Source: Zygnema cylindricum (lineage: Eukaryota; Streptophyta; Zygnematophyceae; Zygnematales; Zygnemataceae). From it: 64,000 bases of DNA. Of the stretch, positions 23,037-35,176 are shown in pieces (the stretch's first letter is position 1; every line of letters starts with the position of its first letter). The notes under the pieces are model-generated. The model saw nothing but the letters and a program-made list of their open reading frames with translations. It was not told the DNA's origin and searched no databases. The translations under genes and the position numbers were made by a program. The stretch lies in assembly GCA_037447655.1 (NCBI GenBank), contig JBBHKE010003397.1, positions 124,001 through 188,000 of the forward strand, read 5' to 3'.

Positions 23037-24527
23037 GTAATTTTCGTCCTCAACATGGAAATTGATTCGCCAAATCTATGCCCAGAAAAGAAATTGTCGC
23101 ATAGAACAGGCGCATAAAATTTACGCATGTTTTTTGTTCCGGAGTTTTTTTCCATTTTGTTTGTAGCGGTCACATGGCAAATGTAAAGTCAAAATTTAAA
23201 CAACTTTTTTGAACCCTAAAATACCCTAAAAGCCATAAAAAATCCTCAAGCCCCTAAAAAATCCTAATGGAGCCCGAGCGTTAGCGCTTAAGGAGGGTTT
23301 CCGTTACGAACATAAGAAACCTGTTTCTCTGTTGTACATATAGCTTTTCAAAAGCATAACAGCCAAGTAACCAACGGTTAGCTTTCAAGCATCTTACGTA
23401 CGGACAGCGCGACAGATTACAACACGGAATGTTCCTAACAGATATCATTTGACTCCAAAGTCCGATCGTACAGCACGATGGTCTGACAGTACAGTACAGT
23501 CCAAGTAGGCCCAGCGGGGATGACGTGGTCCATGTTTTCAGCCGGTCACAGCTACAGTTGCCGCGTTGACCATAGTAGCAAAACGAGGAGAGAAACGCGG
23601 AAGAACGAAACATTTGAGAAACTTTTGTTTTACGGATTTTTTAACCCAGTATTTTAACGGCCCGTCGGTATTTTTTCCTTAGTACATTTGTGTGTTGTAC
23701 TAAAATAATTGCCCGAGATCGTTTTGTCGTATGTCCAAAAAATCTTGAGATTACATAGCGTCCACGTGTCCACTTAATAAACCCATTGAGCCCTTGGGCC
23801 ATAATCTGCACGTGCACGTGGCCAGTGTCACCGTACGGTAGTAAAGCAACGGCCTTCCACGTCAAAGCTAATCGTACGATCCACTCCCTCCAACCAAAAA
23901 TTATAGCAAAGTACAATGAGTTCGATGATAGTGGTGTGCATCAGTACGAAACGTACAGTGGCTATACGGTACAAGCAATGGGCTTGCCTCAAAGCTACCC
24001 GTAAGATCCACTCTCTCCAACTGAAAATAATGAGGTTCTAGCAAAGTACAATGAGTCGGTAATAGTGGAGTACGAAAGTACGAAAATAATAAATGTGTCG
24101 CAATATCAGTTCAATTGGCCGAAAGCACAGTACTCTGTACTGAACTGTCTACATGTCTACATTCCTATCTAGGAAAGGCCGAAAGTAAAGGTTCGCTAAT
24201 TTCCTATTACGCGGTTCATTGTTTGCAAAATATCATTGCTTTCGCGAGCTCAAAAATTCAAATCTCAAAAATGTCGTTGAATTTGAAAGTGTGAACGTTC
24301 AGCTTCGACGGATTGAGATTTCCTATTGGACCGGTTCTGAGTCCGAGGGGGTGGATCATTTTGGTAAACGCTTCCCATTCGCCGAGTCCTTGCCGCGAGC
24401 AAAGCTTCTCTGGGTTTCGCCGCGTTACCTTAAAAATTTGAAAGATCGATATCTAAACTCCACGTACTGAAATTCGTCCAGCTGGCATAAGAAAATGACA
24501 TGTCAACAGTGGAGCACACTTGTTAGG
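23037..24527 (+). repeat. Direct repeat, copy 2 (1.49 kb, MITE-free)
   Basis: The partner of 19751-21453. Relative to copy 1 it lacks the MITE and adjoining sequence (copy 1 about 20400-20750). It has an extra roughly 130-base partial tandem duplication around 23880-24070, where GCAAAGTACAATGAGT occurs twice. Its right border lies about 330 bases before the glycosyltransferase start codon. Confidence 0.85.
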
Positions 24528-24860
24528 TTGCTTGGAGTCCGGACTCATTCGATCAATTTTTTGGCCACATTCTTCAGCCGTCCGATGCCCGTCTAGTCGA
24601 AATCGGAAGGCTGTCATTCGCCATTAACGAAGCCAAGATACCCAGCGTATACGTGTTTTTAGGGAAACCGTCTACAGCAGTAGATACCTTTTCTACAGCA
24701 TTCAATTCTCACCGACGTTTCAAAATTTCATTCCCAACTTGAGTGTTTGACTACGCGTGAATCCGTTAAACAGTAATGTTGATTCAGGGCACTTAACCTA
24801 ATTGTAAGTCGATTTTCTCACATTTTCACTTTTTTTCCTTCCTTCCTTCCTTCTGAGGCC

Positions 24861-27800
24861 ATGGCGCCTCGCATCTCTTTGGATTTTTGCGAAGTTCTCC
24901 AAATCCTCTACCGCCACAGCCGCGTGGCACCGACAGTTGCGCTGGCAGCTCTCGCAGGAGCTGTCGTGACTATACTTACGTTACAGAGTGCCACGTGTCT
25001 TGATCCTATGTGGTGGATTCCCAGCTTAACATCAAATCGTACCGTACAAGTTGCTCCAAGGATTTCCGCCAATGACATATCATTTTCAAGAGCATTTCTG
25101 GAACGTAGGGAGGCAGATCGCTCTGGCATGTGGCAGCGTAAGATTCGTGGAGAGCTTTCTTGCAATGAAGGCTCATCCGTACAATCATCAGGAAACGGAA
25201 AAAATAACTTCACGCCTCTTGGTATGGATTCTCCGCCATGTGTCCAATCCATCGGCGTCAATGTTGGTTCTGCAAAAGGATGTAAAAGAGGAAAAGGACT
25301 AGAAGACAGTGAAGATTTTGAACTTGGCAGTGCATGTAGCCCTAATTTAAACTTAATTGACCTGTTTTTTTCTCAGGATTCACTATGACAGACGAAAATC
25401 TCGAACAGATCCTCGCCTGCGTAGCGAACTCTCGGAAACAGATTATTTTAACCACTTTTGACATATGGAAGCAGAATGGGAAATTGCAGGTGAAAACTCT
25501 TGCCGTAATTTAGAACTCTTTTAATTTCAACCTCCAATTCCTTTTCGTGCTTTTCTGGTGTACCTCTACAGCTAAACTGTTTCTGGTTGACTTTCTGCAA
25601 AAGTCTGTCACAATCTCAATTTTGAAAAACTGTGAGAGGTTGTCACAATTTTCGTTCTGCTAATTTGTGACAGACTGTCGCAATTGCAAAAGCGGGATAT
25701 ATTGTCATAATTTACGTTCTGCAAAAGTGTGACAGATTGTCACGCCGTTCTGCAAAAAATGTGACAGATTGTCACAATATCTGTCTGCAAAATGTGACGG
25801 AATGCCATAATGTTTTTTCTGCGAGAACGTGACAGGTTGTCTTTCTGTCCTGTGGAAGCGTGGCAAATTGTCATTCTTTCTGTTCGGCGGAAGTGTGACA
25901 GAACACCTCCTGCTCTGCGAATTGATGCTGAATTTTGTTACGGCTTTCCGGTGGCAGGACAACGTTCTCCATGGAATGACGGCGTTTAACTACAACTGGG
26001 CGAAACACTTGGAAGGAGTCGGCGTCCAGAATTATCTTCTTGTGGGAATGTCGGAGAAGGCGTGTGCTCCATCCCGGGAACGGAATCTGACGTGCTATGT
26101 AAACGGTTTTCCGTTTTTGGAGGGTGTGAAGGTGAGGAATGGACTCTCTCTAAGAAGAGGGAGAGAGGGAGGGGGAGAGATGGAGGGGGAGAGAGGGATG
26201 GCTAGAGGGAGACGCCTAAAGGGAGACCGGGGAAGGAAGAGGGAGATGATGCTTTGGATGTGACCGCTGGAGCAGAAAAAATTTCAGGGATCAATTTAGT
26301 ATGGACGAGGGAGATAAGAGTGGAGTATGTGGAGATTTTGCAGGTATATAAAGGGAGACAAGTGGCGATGAAATGGTACTTGCTTCTAAAAATTATTCTT
26401 CTGGGCTATAACACGATATTTTTGGACAACGACGTGGCAGTTGTGAAAAATCCGTTTCCATTTTGGGATATGCGGTATGACCTTCAGGTAGACACACTCA
26501 GGAGAACAACGGGGAACAAAGGGGCTGAATTCACTGTTTGTTTGTTTTTTTTGTACGATTTTGTTTTCTTTTGCCATGTTTTTGTCAACATTTTGCTGTT
26601 TTTTTGTTTTCTTGTTTGTAGTTTTCATTGTAGTTTTCTTTTGTCATTTTTTCACATCTCTATGTCCTTTTTTTGTAGTTTTTTTATGGTTTTTTTTTCG
26701 TTATTTTTTTTTGTTAACTTTTTGCCGTTTTTTGTTTCTTTCTTGTTATTTTTTCTTCATTTTTTTGTTACTTTGTTGTCGTTTTTGGTTTTTTGTTTTA
26801 TCTTCTTTGGAGAAATAGTTACTAAAAGGGGCCGCGGGACAGCTGGTCACAGGCTCTTTCTGACATAAACTCGAAGGACGGAACGGTTCCGGAACTGAAG
26901 GGAACAGATTTTCCGTGCAACGTGATGGGGCTGTTCTATGCGGAGCAAGGTCTTTGTCTCAGCTCAGGGCTTATGTTCGTGCGATCGTCGGGTGAGACCT
27001 CTCTCCTTCTCTCCTTCTCTCCCTCTCTCACTCTCGGCCTCTCCCTCTCCCTCTCCCTCCCCCTCTCCCTCTCTCTCTCTCACTCTCTCTCTCTTTTTCT
27101 TTCTCACTCTTTCTTGCTCTCTCTCTGTCACTATCCCTCTCTCGTGATTTTCATTGTACAAGAAACTGATGGTTTGTTCTTGAAGTTTGTAAAATATTTC
27201 TCATTTTATAGTATTTCTGTTTTGCTTTTTTTTGTTTTCAGCCGCTTCAGTAAGATTCTTAACTGACATGGTGGTGAAATTGGAAGAAGATCGAGATAAA
27301 GGATGGGAACAAGTAAGTCAAAAACTTTTATTTATTTCAGTTGTTGTATTTTTCAAATCACATCTATTGAAGATTCCTTGACGAAGATTTTTTTATTTCT
27401 TCCTGGTTTTCTGGGCGAATATACATAATCTTAAGTTTTAAGAATTGCAAAGGTTAACCATTTCCTTCACATGAAGAAAAAATTGAAAATTAAATCTTTG
27501 ACAAGAAGATACTTGGTTCACTTAATCTTCTTTCCAAATTGGCTTCTCCTTTTCCCTCCCTCTCTTCCCCTCTCCCTCTTTGTTCACTCTTCTTCTTTCC
27601 ATATTGGCTTATCCCTCTCCCCCCCTCTCTCTCCCTAGCCTTCTATCTGTCTCGTCTCCTTCTCCCTCTCCCTCTTAGTGCATTTGTTCTTCTTCCCATA
27701 TTTGCTTCTCCCCTCCCTCCCTGACTCTCCCTCTCCTTCTCCCTCCCTCCCTCCCTCCCACTTCCTCTTACTTCACTTGTTTTTCTTTCTAGAATGGCTT

Positions 27801-28684
27801 CCCTCTCCCTCCCTCCCTCGCCTTCTCCCTCCCTCGCCTTTTCCCTCCCTCTCCCTCTCCCTCACCTTCTCCCTCCCTCTTCCTCTCTCTCACCTTCTCC
27901 CTCCCTCTCCCTCTCCCTCTCCCTCCCTCTCCCTCACCTTCTCCCTCCCTCTCCCTCTCTCTCACCTTCTCCCTCCCTCTCCCTCACCTTCTCCCTCCCT
28001 CTCCCTCACCTTCTCCCTCCCTCTCCCTTTCTCTCTCTCCTTCTCCCTCCTATCTCGCTTGTTCTTCTTTCCGTATTGGGTTCTCCCTCTCTCTCCTCCT
28101 CCCTCTCACTCCTCTCTCCTCCCTCTCACTCCTCTCCCTCTCCCTCTTGGTCCACTGTCCTTCTTTCCATATTGGCTGCCGCTCTCTCCCTAGCCTTCCC
28201 TGTCTGTCTCCTCTCCTTCTCCCTCTCCCTCTTAGTGCATTTGTTTTTCTTTTAAGAATTGCCTTTCCCTCCCTCTCCCTCTCCCTCTCTCTCTCCTTCC
28301 TAATTAACTTGTCCTTCTTTCCATATTGGCTTCTTCCTATCCCTCCTCCTCCTCCCTCTTAAACCACTTGTTCTTCTTCCATACCAGTTTGTACCTTATT
28401 AATTAACGTTCCTTTTTTTTTCTTTGTTTTTTTTTCTTTATATTTCCATTCAATTGCAGGCAACTATGAGAAAGGTTGTAAAAGCAAAAAAATATGTTCC
28501 ACCCTTCCAGCTTCGAGTCTTGCCTTTAAAAAATTATCATAATTTAAATATGTTGGATGCTCGAAAATCACACGGACAACATACTTCAACAATTATGGCT
28601 CACTGTGGATACATTCACGGATCAAAAGAAAAACAATCTCAACTCAAAAACCATGGTTTTTGGATTCGGTCTCCAGATTTTTAA
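24861..28684 (+). CDS. Type II membrane nucleotide-diphospho-sugar transferase (PF03407-like)
   Basis: Predicted Golgi glycosyltransferase of the plant nucleotide-diphospho-sugar transferase type; donor and acceptor are unknown. Exons are 24861 to about 25104 (donor uncertain), 25377-25489, 25958-26131, 26344-26487, 26853-26991, 27242-27312 and 28460-28684 (TAA). The last six have clean GT-AG borders and compatible phases. With the 25104 donor the product is 369 residues. The ATG at 24861 (GCCATGGCG context) starts a short basic N-terminus followed by a single hydrophobic anchor (about residues 24-41). Catalytic-domain signatures are ILTTFDIW, NYLLVGMS, a DxD metal/nucleotide-sugar motif in NTIFLDNDVAVVKNPFPFW, and the LSSGLMFVRSS segment. 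The C-terminus is Lys/His-rich and lacks the longest conserved tail of land-plant relatives. Other phase-compatible exon 1 donors (for example before 25147, 25222 and 25282) would lengthen the stem region. Confidence 0.85.
25586..25915. repeat. Degenerate ~37-bp minisatellite with hairpin units in the glycosyltransferase intron
   Basis: About eight diverged copies of a unit like TTCTGCAAAAGTGTGACAGA TTGTCAC lie in the intron 25490-25957. The core GTGACAGATTGTCAC can fold on itself as a 6-bp stem with a 3-base loop, and versions of it recur about every 35-40 bases. Confidence 0.8.
27000..28375. repeat. CT-rich tracts in the glycosyltransferase introns
   Basis: Two blocks: about 27000-27150 in the intron after 26991, and about 27540-28370 in the last intron. 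The second is a ~55-80 base higher-order repeat of CTCCCTCT arrays separated by TTCTTTCCATATTGGCTT-like spacers. Ser/Leu/Pro frames across it are artefacts. Confidence 0.9.
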
Positions 28685-29945
28685 TTCATTTATATTATTT
28701 TTTAAGACCCACTATCATTTGTTTGATTTCGGAGGAGATTTTAAAACCCGGTTGCTCTTTTTGCTCCAATAAGGGACATTACTATGTCCAAAGTATTATG
28801 CGAACTAGTCCGCAACGTTTTTACAGTATTGTAAAAAGGAGGAAATAAAAAGCGTCTCGTATACTATTTGCGCTGATAGCTCCAAATGGGAGAATTTCGA
28901 AATCTGTGAAATCAAAAGAACTTCATATCGGAATTTTATCCTCAATTTTCCATTGTACTTTTATTTGACAACTATTTTCGTCTCCGACAAACCTACGGCC
29001 CCAAAAAAAATTGGGTTTAGATCTCAACAAAAAACAAAAACTCGTTGAAGACGAGAAAATTGCTAACAACGCGAGTTTATAATACTCAATTTTAGAGCAA
29101 TTCCACAGTCCAACAGCATAGGTGGAGTGTCTCTGAAATGTCTCAATTTATTTTGTTCTTTTTGTTTTCTGTATCTTGATGCATATTTTAAACCTATCAG
29201 AAATTGTCTCCTTAGGCCTTTTTTAGGCATAGTATATAATTGCTAGAACCTTTTCTATGGGCTAAAAAACTATTTGAGAAAAAATAGTGACTTTTTTCAG
29301 TTGTTTTCAGGACTTTCATGTAGAAATAAGCCTTTTATTCGATCGCAAGTTTGTAACAAGCAGCATTTTCTTTTGACCAACTACACTAAGAAAATAAAAA
29401 CAGAGAGAAACAGGAGGCTTCCTGATAGGTGTTGAGCAGGGTTTTGGAGTGGAGAAGTAATGAGATACAGTTCCGCGAACAAATGTTTTTATTTTTCTTT
29501 TCCATTCCCTCAATTTAAGATTTCCTTCGCTCAGTGGAGAAACCCCATACATTTGTTTTGCTGTTGGTTGATATGACTCTTTAGTAGCCACGTTTATGTG
29601 TACTCTTTTTTTTAGTTTGATATATTTGTTTAGTCGGACTTCTCAAATGGAAATGGTTCCAGTGCAGATAAATGTGAAGCCCTTTGGACTTGAACTCAGT
29701 TCAACAGATAATTTTGACTCGTCAAAATTGAACTTTTTTGTTACTGACACTAGCATGATTTGGACCTCCAAAGTTCTCAGAAAAAATGAACTGTATGATT
29801 AGAGGGAAAAAATTATGCAGAGTTAGCTTTCGGTTGAAAGAATGGAATCTTTGTGGGCAACCAGCAGCTTATATTTGACGACTTCACATTTTTTGACTTT
29901 TGCTTAACACAATCACTTACGAAACCATAGGTGCGACCCCTACTA
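28685..29945. other. AT-rich intergenic region downstream of the glycosyltransferase
   Basis: About 1.25 kb with no recognised gene, RNA or repeat. It presumably holds the 3' untranslated region of the upstream gene. Confidence 0.5.
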
Positions 29946-29951
29946 TCCTCC

Positions 29952-29952
<1 letters not shown>

Positions 29953-29988
<36 letters not shown>

Positions 29989-29998
29989 ATAAATCGCC
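29953..29998. repeat. Poly(C) run of 46 bases, with further C runs to 30241
   Basis: An uninterrupted 46-base C homopolymer, followed at 30106-30142 and 30226-30241 by shorter C runs separated by TT. The - strand is therefore a set of long G runs able to form G-quadruplexes. It lies about 370 bases before the first recognisable part of the LINE. Confidence 0.95.
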
Positions 29999-30364
29999 AG
30001 ACTTCCCATCCCCCCATATAGCGAGTTCCAAACATCATATGCACAAACGCGCGAGCGCACACACACAATCACTTGGGAAAAAAAAAAAAAAAAACATTTC
30101 TTCACCCCCCCCCCCCCTTCCCCCCCCCCTTCCCCCCCCCCCTTACATCCCTTGCACACCCAAAAACCGATACTTGAACCCTTTTCCTCTCCCTCTTTCC
30201 CCCTCCCCCCTCTCTCCCCCTCTCTCCCCCCCCCCCCCCCCATCAAAATTTATGTTGTTTTCTGGCCCACTACAAATTTCACCATCCATCACACATGGTT
30301 CCTTTTCCTCTCTCACGTTTTTTCTTCCTCTCACACTCTCAATTCCCATGGCTTCTTTGACTAA

Positions 30365-33300
30365 TTGACCATGTCCGGAAGCACTTCTTCTCCCCTTCTC
30401 GCCCTCCACCTCCACCTAAATCGCTTAAACCAACCTCTAGGCGTTTGGAATGTCTTGGGCAACCTTTTTGCCGCTGGTGCCGGTATTTCCCGTCATACAC
30501 GGAGTTGTCGGCATTGTGTAGCCCTTGGTGGTCCTTCGTCTATCACCTCTCCTCGATCGTCATCGACCACACTCCTGTCTGACCCCACGGATGAGGACTA
30601 GAATTTCGTCCGTGAGTTAGATTTTTTGGAAGCTTATGATCTAGGAGCCCCCAGCCCGCGATTGTATACCCGTATTCCTATGGCCGTGTGGACAATAGTT
30701 CAAGATGCCCTCCACCTCCCCTTGTCCCACATTTCTTCAAACCCGACAGACATTGCTCCTTGGCACCTTCTTCTTATGTTCTCTCTTTGGGTCCTAGTCC
30801 TTCTAGGTCGTGGAGGGGGCATTGGGGCTAGAAAGACTATGGCGCGTTGTCGCTGATTCCTTCGTGGTAACTGGAAGGCCCTCCACGCCGAGCATGAGGA
30901 TCGGGTATCGAGCGCCTCTTTCATACGGCGTTGCCCATCTAAGCCATCAGATGTCCCGACCTCTTATCGTCGAGCAATTCATCTAAGCCGTGTTGGTGAG
31001 CTTTCTCGAGCGGTTGGGGCCCTAGAGCCATTCACTCTGGCCCCCCCATCTTCTTCCACTATTGAGGCCCTTCGAGCTTTCCACCCTCTTGCACCTTCCA
31101 TGCACACCTTTAAGCCTCCTGAGAGTTTTACTTTAGATCGGGAGGCTTTCATTAAGGCCCATATCTCTTCTCCTCACCTTTCAGCGAGGGGCGCGAGGGG
31201 GCCCTCGGGCACAGTGTATGAGTTGTTTCACGATGTTTTGCCCCTTGAATCGGGTGCTTGGGGGTTCGATGTATTTTTTTGTGTATGTTCTCTTATTGCT
31301 AGTGGGGATGTTCCACCTCGGATTTGTGATCTTCTCACGGCGTCCCACCTTGTGGCAGTCGCCAAACCTAATGGAGGGATCCGATTCTCTCCTCATCAGT
31401 TTGGAGTGGCCACAAGAGGAGGTTGCTAGGCCGTGGTCCACAAGATTCGGGCTTTGTTGGATGTACATCACGATTAGTTGGTCCTTCAAGTCGAAGTTCC
31501 CAATGCCTTCAATATGGTGGATCGGAACGTCGTTTTTTCAAGGCTTATGGAGGCTCCATCTCCAATTGTCCAATTATTCCTCTTTGTGAGGGCTTTCTAT
31601 TCTTTGACAAGCGGCCTTTCCTTCTCGGTCGACGGTGATCTCATTCCCTTCTCCTCTACGACCGGCACTCGACAAGGGTTTTGTTCGCCCTCGCCCATAA
31701 CCGGGCCCTTTGTGCTTCTGCCGCTTTCCTTTCTTGGCATTTCTCTTCGGTTGCGGATGATACACACATTATTGGGCCTAAGGAAGAAGTCGTGCTGGCA
31801 TATGATTTTCTAAAGGAACGTTTAGCCGAACTCAACCTTCCAACCCACCTTTTGAAGTGTGTTATTTGCCCCCCCCTAAGATATTCCACTTTTCTTTACT
31901 CCCCCTCCTTGTTTTCAAACTCCTCCCTCTGATGGAATTCGTGTGCTTGGTTGCCCCCTTGGTTCAGATACTTTTGTGACCCACTTTCTTGATGATGCTC
32001 TACAGACAGATCTCATGTGGATGACCTTCCTCACCTCCCCGATCCCCAGGTGGCTTTTGTTATGTTAACCAGGTGTTTCCCCCACCTCCATTCTTACCTT
32101 ACTCGTACTTCCCCCCCCACCTCGACGTTTGTCTCCTCTCTCTGAGCTTTCGATGATCGCCTCATGGATGCCTTTCACACTCTGTTAGGTCGTGGGGCAT
32201 TCTATCGCGAGTGTGGGCCCTCGGCCAGCATTTAGGCATCCCTCCTTGTCTCTACGGGGGGATTGGGTCTATCATCGACTGCTCGTGTTGCTCTCACTGC
32301 CTATTTAAGAAGTTGGTGCCTTATTGCCTCCACTCTTGTTTCCCGTTTCTTGGCTTGGGACACCCCCGTTCTAGCTACCGTGGTCCCTCGGTTTTCAGAC
32401 GGTGTGTTCGCCTTCTAGTGGTCTCTATTGGACGCGTCACGTTCTCTTCCTCCGCCTACCCTAGTGGATGTGTCGATTCTTTCCACCCTTTTAGGAAATC
32501 CGTTGAGCGTGTCCACGAAGCGATTTCCAATCGGGTTGTCGCCGCCATTAAATTCGAGCTTCTCGAGGCGCTTCCTTCTGAATCTTCACGTGCCCGTCTT
32601 CTCTTTGTGGTAGACCTGGTTGTGGGTCTTGGCTATTCGCTACACCTATTTTGTCCACTCTCCGATTCTCACCTGCTCAGTTCACCATCGCCCTCCGGTT
32701 TCGCCTTGGCCTCCCCCATCCTCCTTTACTTGGCACTCTTGTTTGTTCCTGTGGTCGTGTTTTGGGGCCCGATGGTGTCCATTTGCTTCGCTGCTCCCAT
32801 GGGGGAGATTTGATCCATGCACGATACTATTCGCGACACCGTTGCGACTATCGCTTCGGAGGGGGGCTTTTCTGTGCGTTGGGAGGTTTCTCATATTATT
32901 CCCTTGCGTCTGATCGATGTTTTTTTGCTCGATGGTGCCCGTCGCATCTTCGGTGATATAGTTTTGGCGAACCGTACTTCGGCTACAGTTGTTGGTCAGG
33001 TGGCTCGATATGTTGGGGTAGTAGCTCGTGATGCCGCTAGAGCGAAGGAGCGTGATTATGCCCACTGGGACCCTATGGATGACTTTATTCCGATGGCGGC
33101 CGAGATCTTTGGTTGTTTGGGTGTTGCGTTGGACGAGTTTCTCCGTACTTATGCTCGACGTCTTCTGAGCGACGAGGACCTGAGGGCCCTCCACCTTCGG
33201 TCCTTTTTATCGTCAGTGTTTATCTGTGGCTTTACAGTGAGTGCAGGCTTCTATTCTCCTTCGCTTGGCTTTTGCGGTGGATCGTCGACGTGTTCCGGAA

Positions 33301-33600
33301 CTCCCTCAGCGTGCTCCCCCGGGCTTGGGGCACTTACAAGGTTGCTTTTCGTAGATATATAATTGAGTTGGGGTTGGGGTTGTAGTTTTGGTTTTGTGGG
33401 TTGCTGTGCTTTTCATTTTGAGTTTGGGTTCTTTTATTTTGCTTGCCAAATTTATGTGTTGCCGTCGCTCTCTTTGTTTTTTATTGCCCTGCTTCTAGTT
33501 TTTCAGTTTTGGCCATGCCACCCCTTTTGCACCCCCAGACTTAGATGGTTTACCATCGTGCTTTTTAATTTATCCTGTCCGTCTTAATGTCATCGAGCTG
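30365..33600 (+). mobile_element. Degenerate non-LTR retrotransposon (LINE) with reverse transcriptase and restriction-like endonuclease remnants
   Basis: Coding remnants on + are split over all three frames by stops and frameshifts, so no full ORF survives. In order: a region ending PPRICDLLTASHLVAVAKP (about 31310-31370) typical of the start of an RT domain; TTGTRQG (about 31660); FALAHNRAL; and the catalytic box SSVADDTHIIGP (VADD at 31750-31761). Then DGIRVLGCPLGSDTFV (about 31930-31980). Next is a Cys-Cys-Cys-His knuckle (CSCGRVLGPDGVHLLRCSHG, from about 32744) with a downstream His. Last is an endonuclease-like segment IDVFLLDGARRIFGDIVLAN (about 32910-32970) and a C-terminal FGCL motif. 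RT followed by a CCHC-type knuckle and a C-terminal endonuclease is the R2-like/RLE layout. The 3' end carries a GATGGTTTACCATC hairpin (33544-33557) followed by T/A-rich sequence. Confidence 0.8.
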
Positions 33601-35176
33601 ATGTAAGTCTCTATAACTTTCTCTCCAACTCTAAGAAGATGACAATGAAGCATCTGACTCGCAATGTAGGTTCTTTATTTCTTTCTTGGAACTACATATT
33701 TGTTCATCCTCTTTTGCTTATTCCCTTCCTTTGTGAGTGTACACATTTTTTTCACAAACAGTTTATCATATAAAACAGTTCATGAATATTGTTATTGAAT
33801 TCGTTAATCAATAATTTCTGTTAGTTTCTTATTAGTTTAGGCTTTGCTTGAAGTTTTTTTTTTCTAACAGAGATTTTCTCGTGGCATATACTCAACAAAC
33901 CCCCCTTGTGTTTTTTTTTTTTTGACATTGAAAATATTTATTTATAAGACATTTCAGGTGGCATAATAATAATCATAACATTCTTTCAATAGAAAAGCAA
34001 GAGCCTTATACACGTGATAGAAGGAAAAGAACCCACCAGAACTCGGAAAAACATAAGAACACAATTAATTTTATTTCTTGTTGGGAAAAATAAAAGGGGA
34101 GACAGTATAAAGCATTAATTATCACGAGCAAAATTGTTAGCATCAAAATTACACCTTCGTAGTTGGTTCTTATTGCCGCTCTTAAAACAATCTTTGCCTA
34201 AATTTCACTCAGGATTTTGCAGAAACATAAATCATATGATCTCAAATCATTGCCCCTAAATCAAAAGATTTAAAAAGGTTTCGAGGGTTTTATTCCCATC
34301 ACTATGATGTGTCAACCGAAGAGTTGTCTGAAGCTTTGCCCTATTGAAATTTCAAAACAAAACAATTCCCACAAAAAAATTCCAACGATGAAATATTTTC
34401 TCAGAAAACAGCTACAATATGAATGATCACAGCTACAATATGAGTGAAGAAACTGTTAGGGTTAAGGATTTATATCATGTTTCCTAATCTAATTTGGTCA
34501 AAAATGAAACGTGGACAACCGTCGACTGCTTACTCAAAAAAGTAAATAGGAATGGAATAATAAGTGTTAATGATGTTGATTATGTTCATAGACCATAAAA
34601 AAAGACGCCCAAAACAATTGACTATTGGTGTTACTAATTTAACAGCGGAGAAATACAAAATCAAGTATAAGGTATTATTTACACACTAACTTCTGATTAC
34701 GGAACCTATCTATGTGCACATATTTTTTTCTTAATGTTCAAATTTCTCTTTGGTCAGTAACTGAAGCGAGGCTGGAAGAAATTAAAAAAAATAAATAAAT
34801 AAACAATTAATAAATTTACAAATAACAATTTAACAATTTATGAAATTGATAATGAACAGGTTATGAATCACGTTAAGCATTGAACCTGGCTTAGAATCCT
34901 CAAGGAGATCGTATTATTAGAGTTTTGCCTTTGTTTACTGTAAAGTTTCAACTATTATAATGTTTGGTAATAACAAAAATAATGTTATGATGTTTCTCGT
35001 GCAGACGGTTAACTTTCGTGTCGTTTAGTAAAAAGTGGGAACTACGTTCACTAAATTCCTTGCTTACATGTTAACGGATTATACATTTTATGTTAACCGA
35101 TTACACATTTTTTGTTAACAGATTATCGTCTTTTGTTAACTGATTTATGAGTTTTTGATGACAGGTTAAGAGTTTT
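33601..35176. other. AT-rich intergenic region between the LINE and the leucyl-tRNA synthetase 3' end
   Basis: No gene recognised. Near 35070-35150 there are four diverged copies of a ~22-base TGTTAACNGATTA unit. The last exon(s) of the synthetase gene could extend here, but I found no matching coding segment. Confidence 0.45.

Noticed and set aside
19751-24527. LTR retrotransposon reading of the direct repeats
   Set aside because: No TG...CA ends, primer-binding site, polypurine tract or gag-pol in the spacer; the spacer is filled by TIR elements.
24861-25388. Taking the whole 175-codon frame as one exon of the glycosyltransferase
   Set aside because: The acceptor TTTTTTTCTCAG at 25376 and the family frame FTMTDENLEQIL after it are in a different phase, so an intron must intervene.
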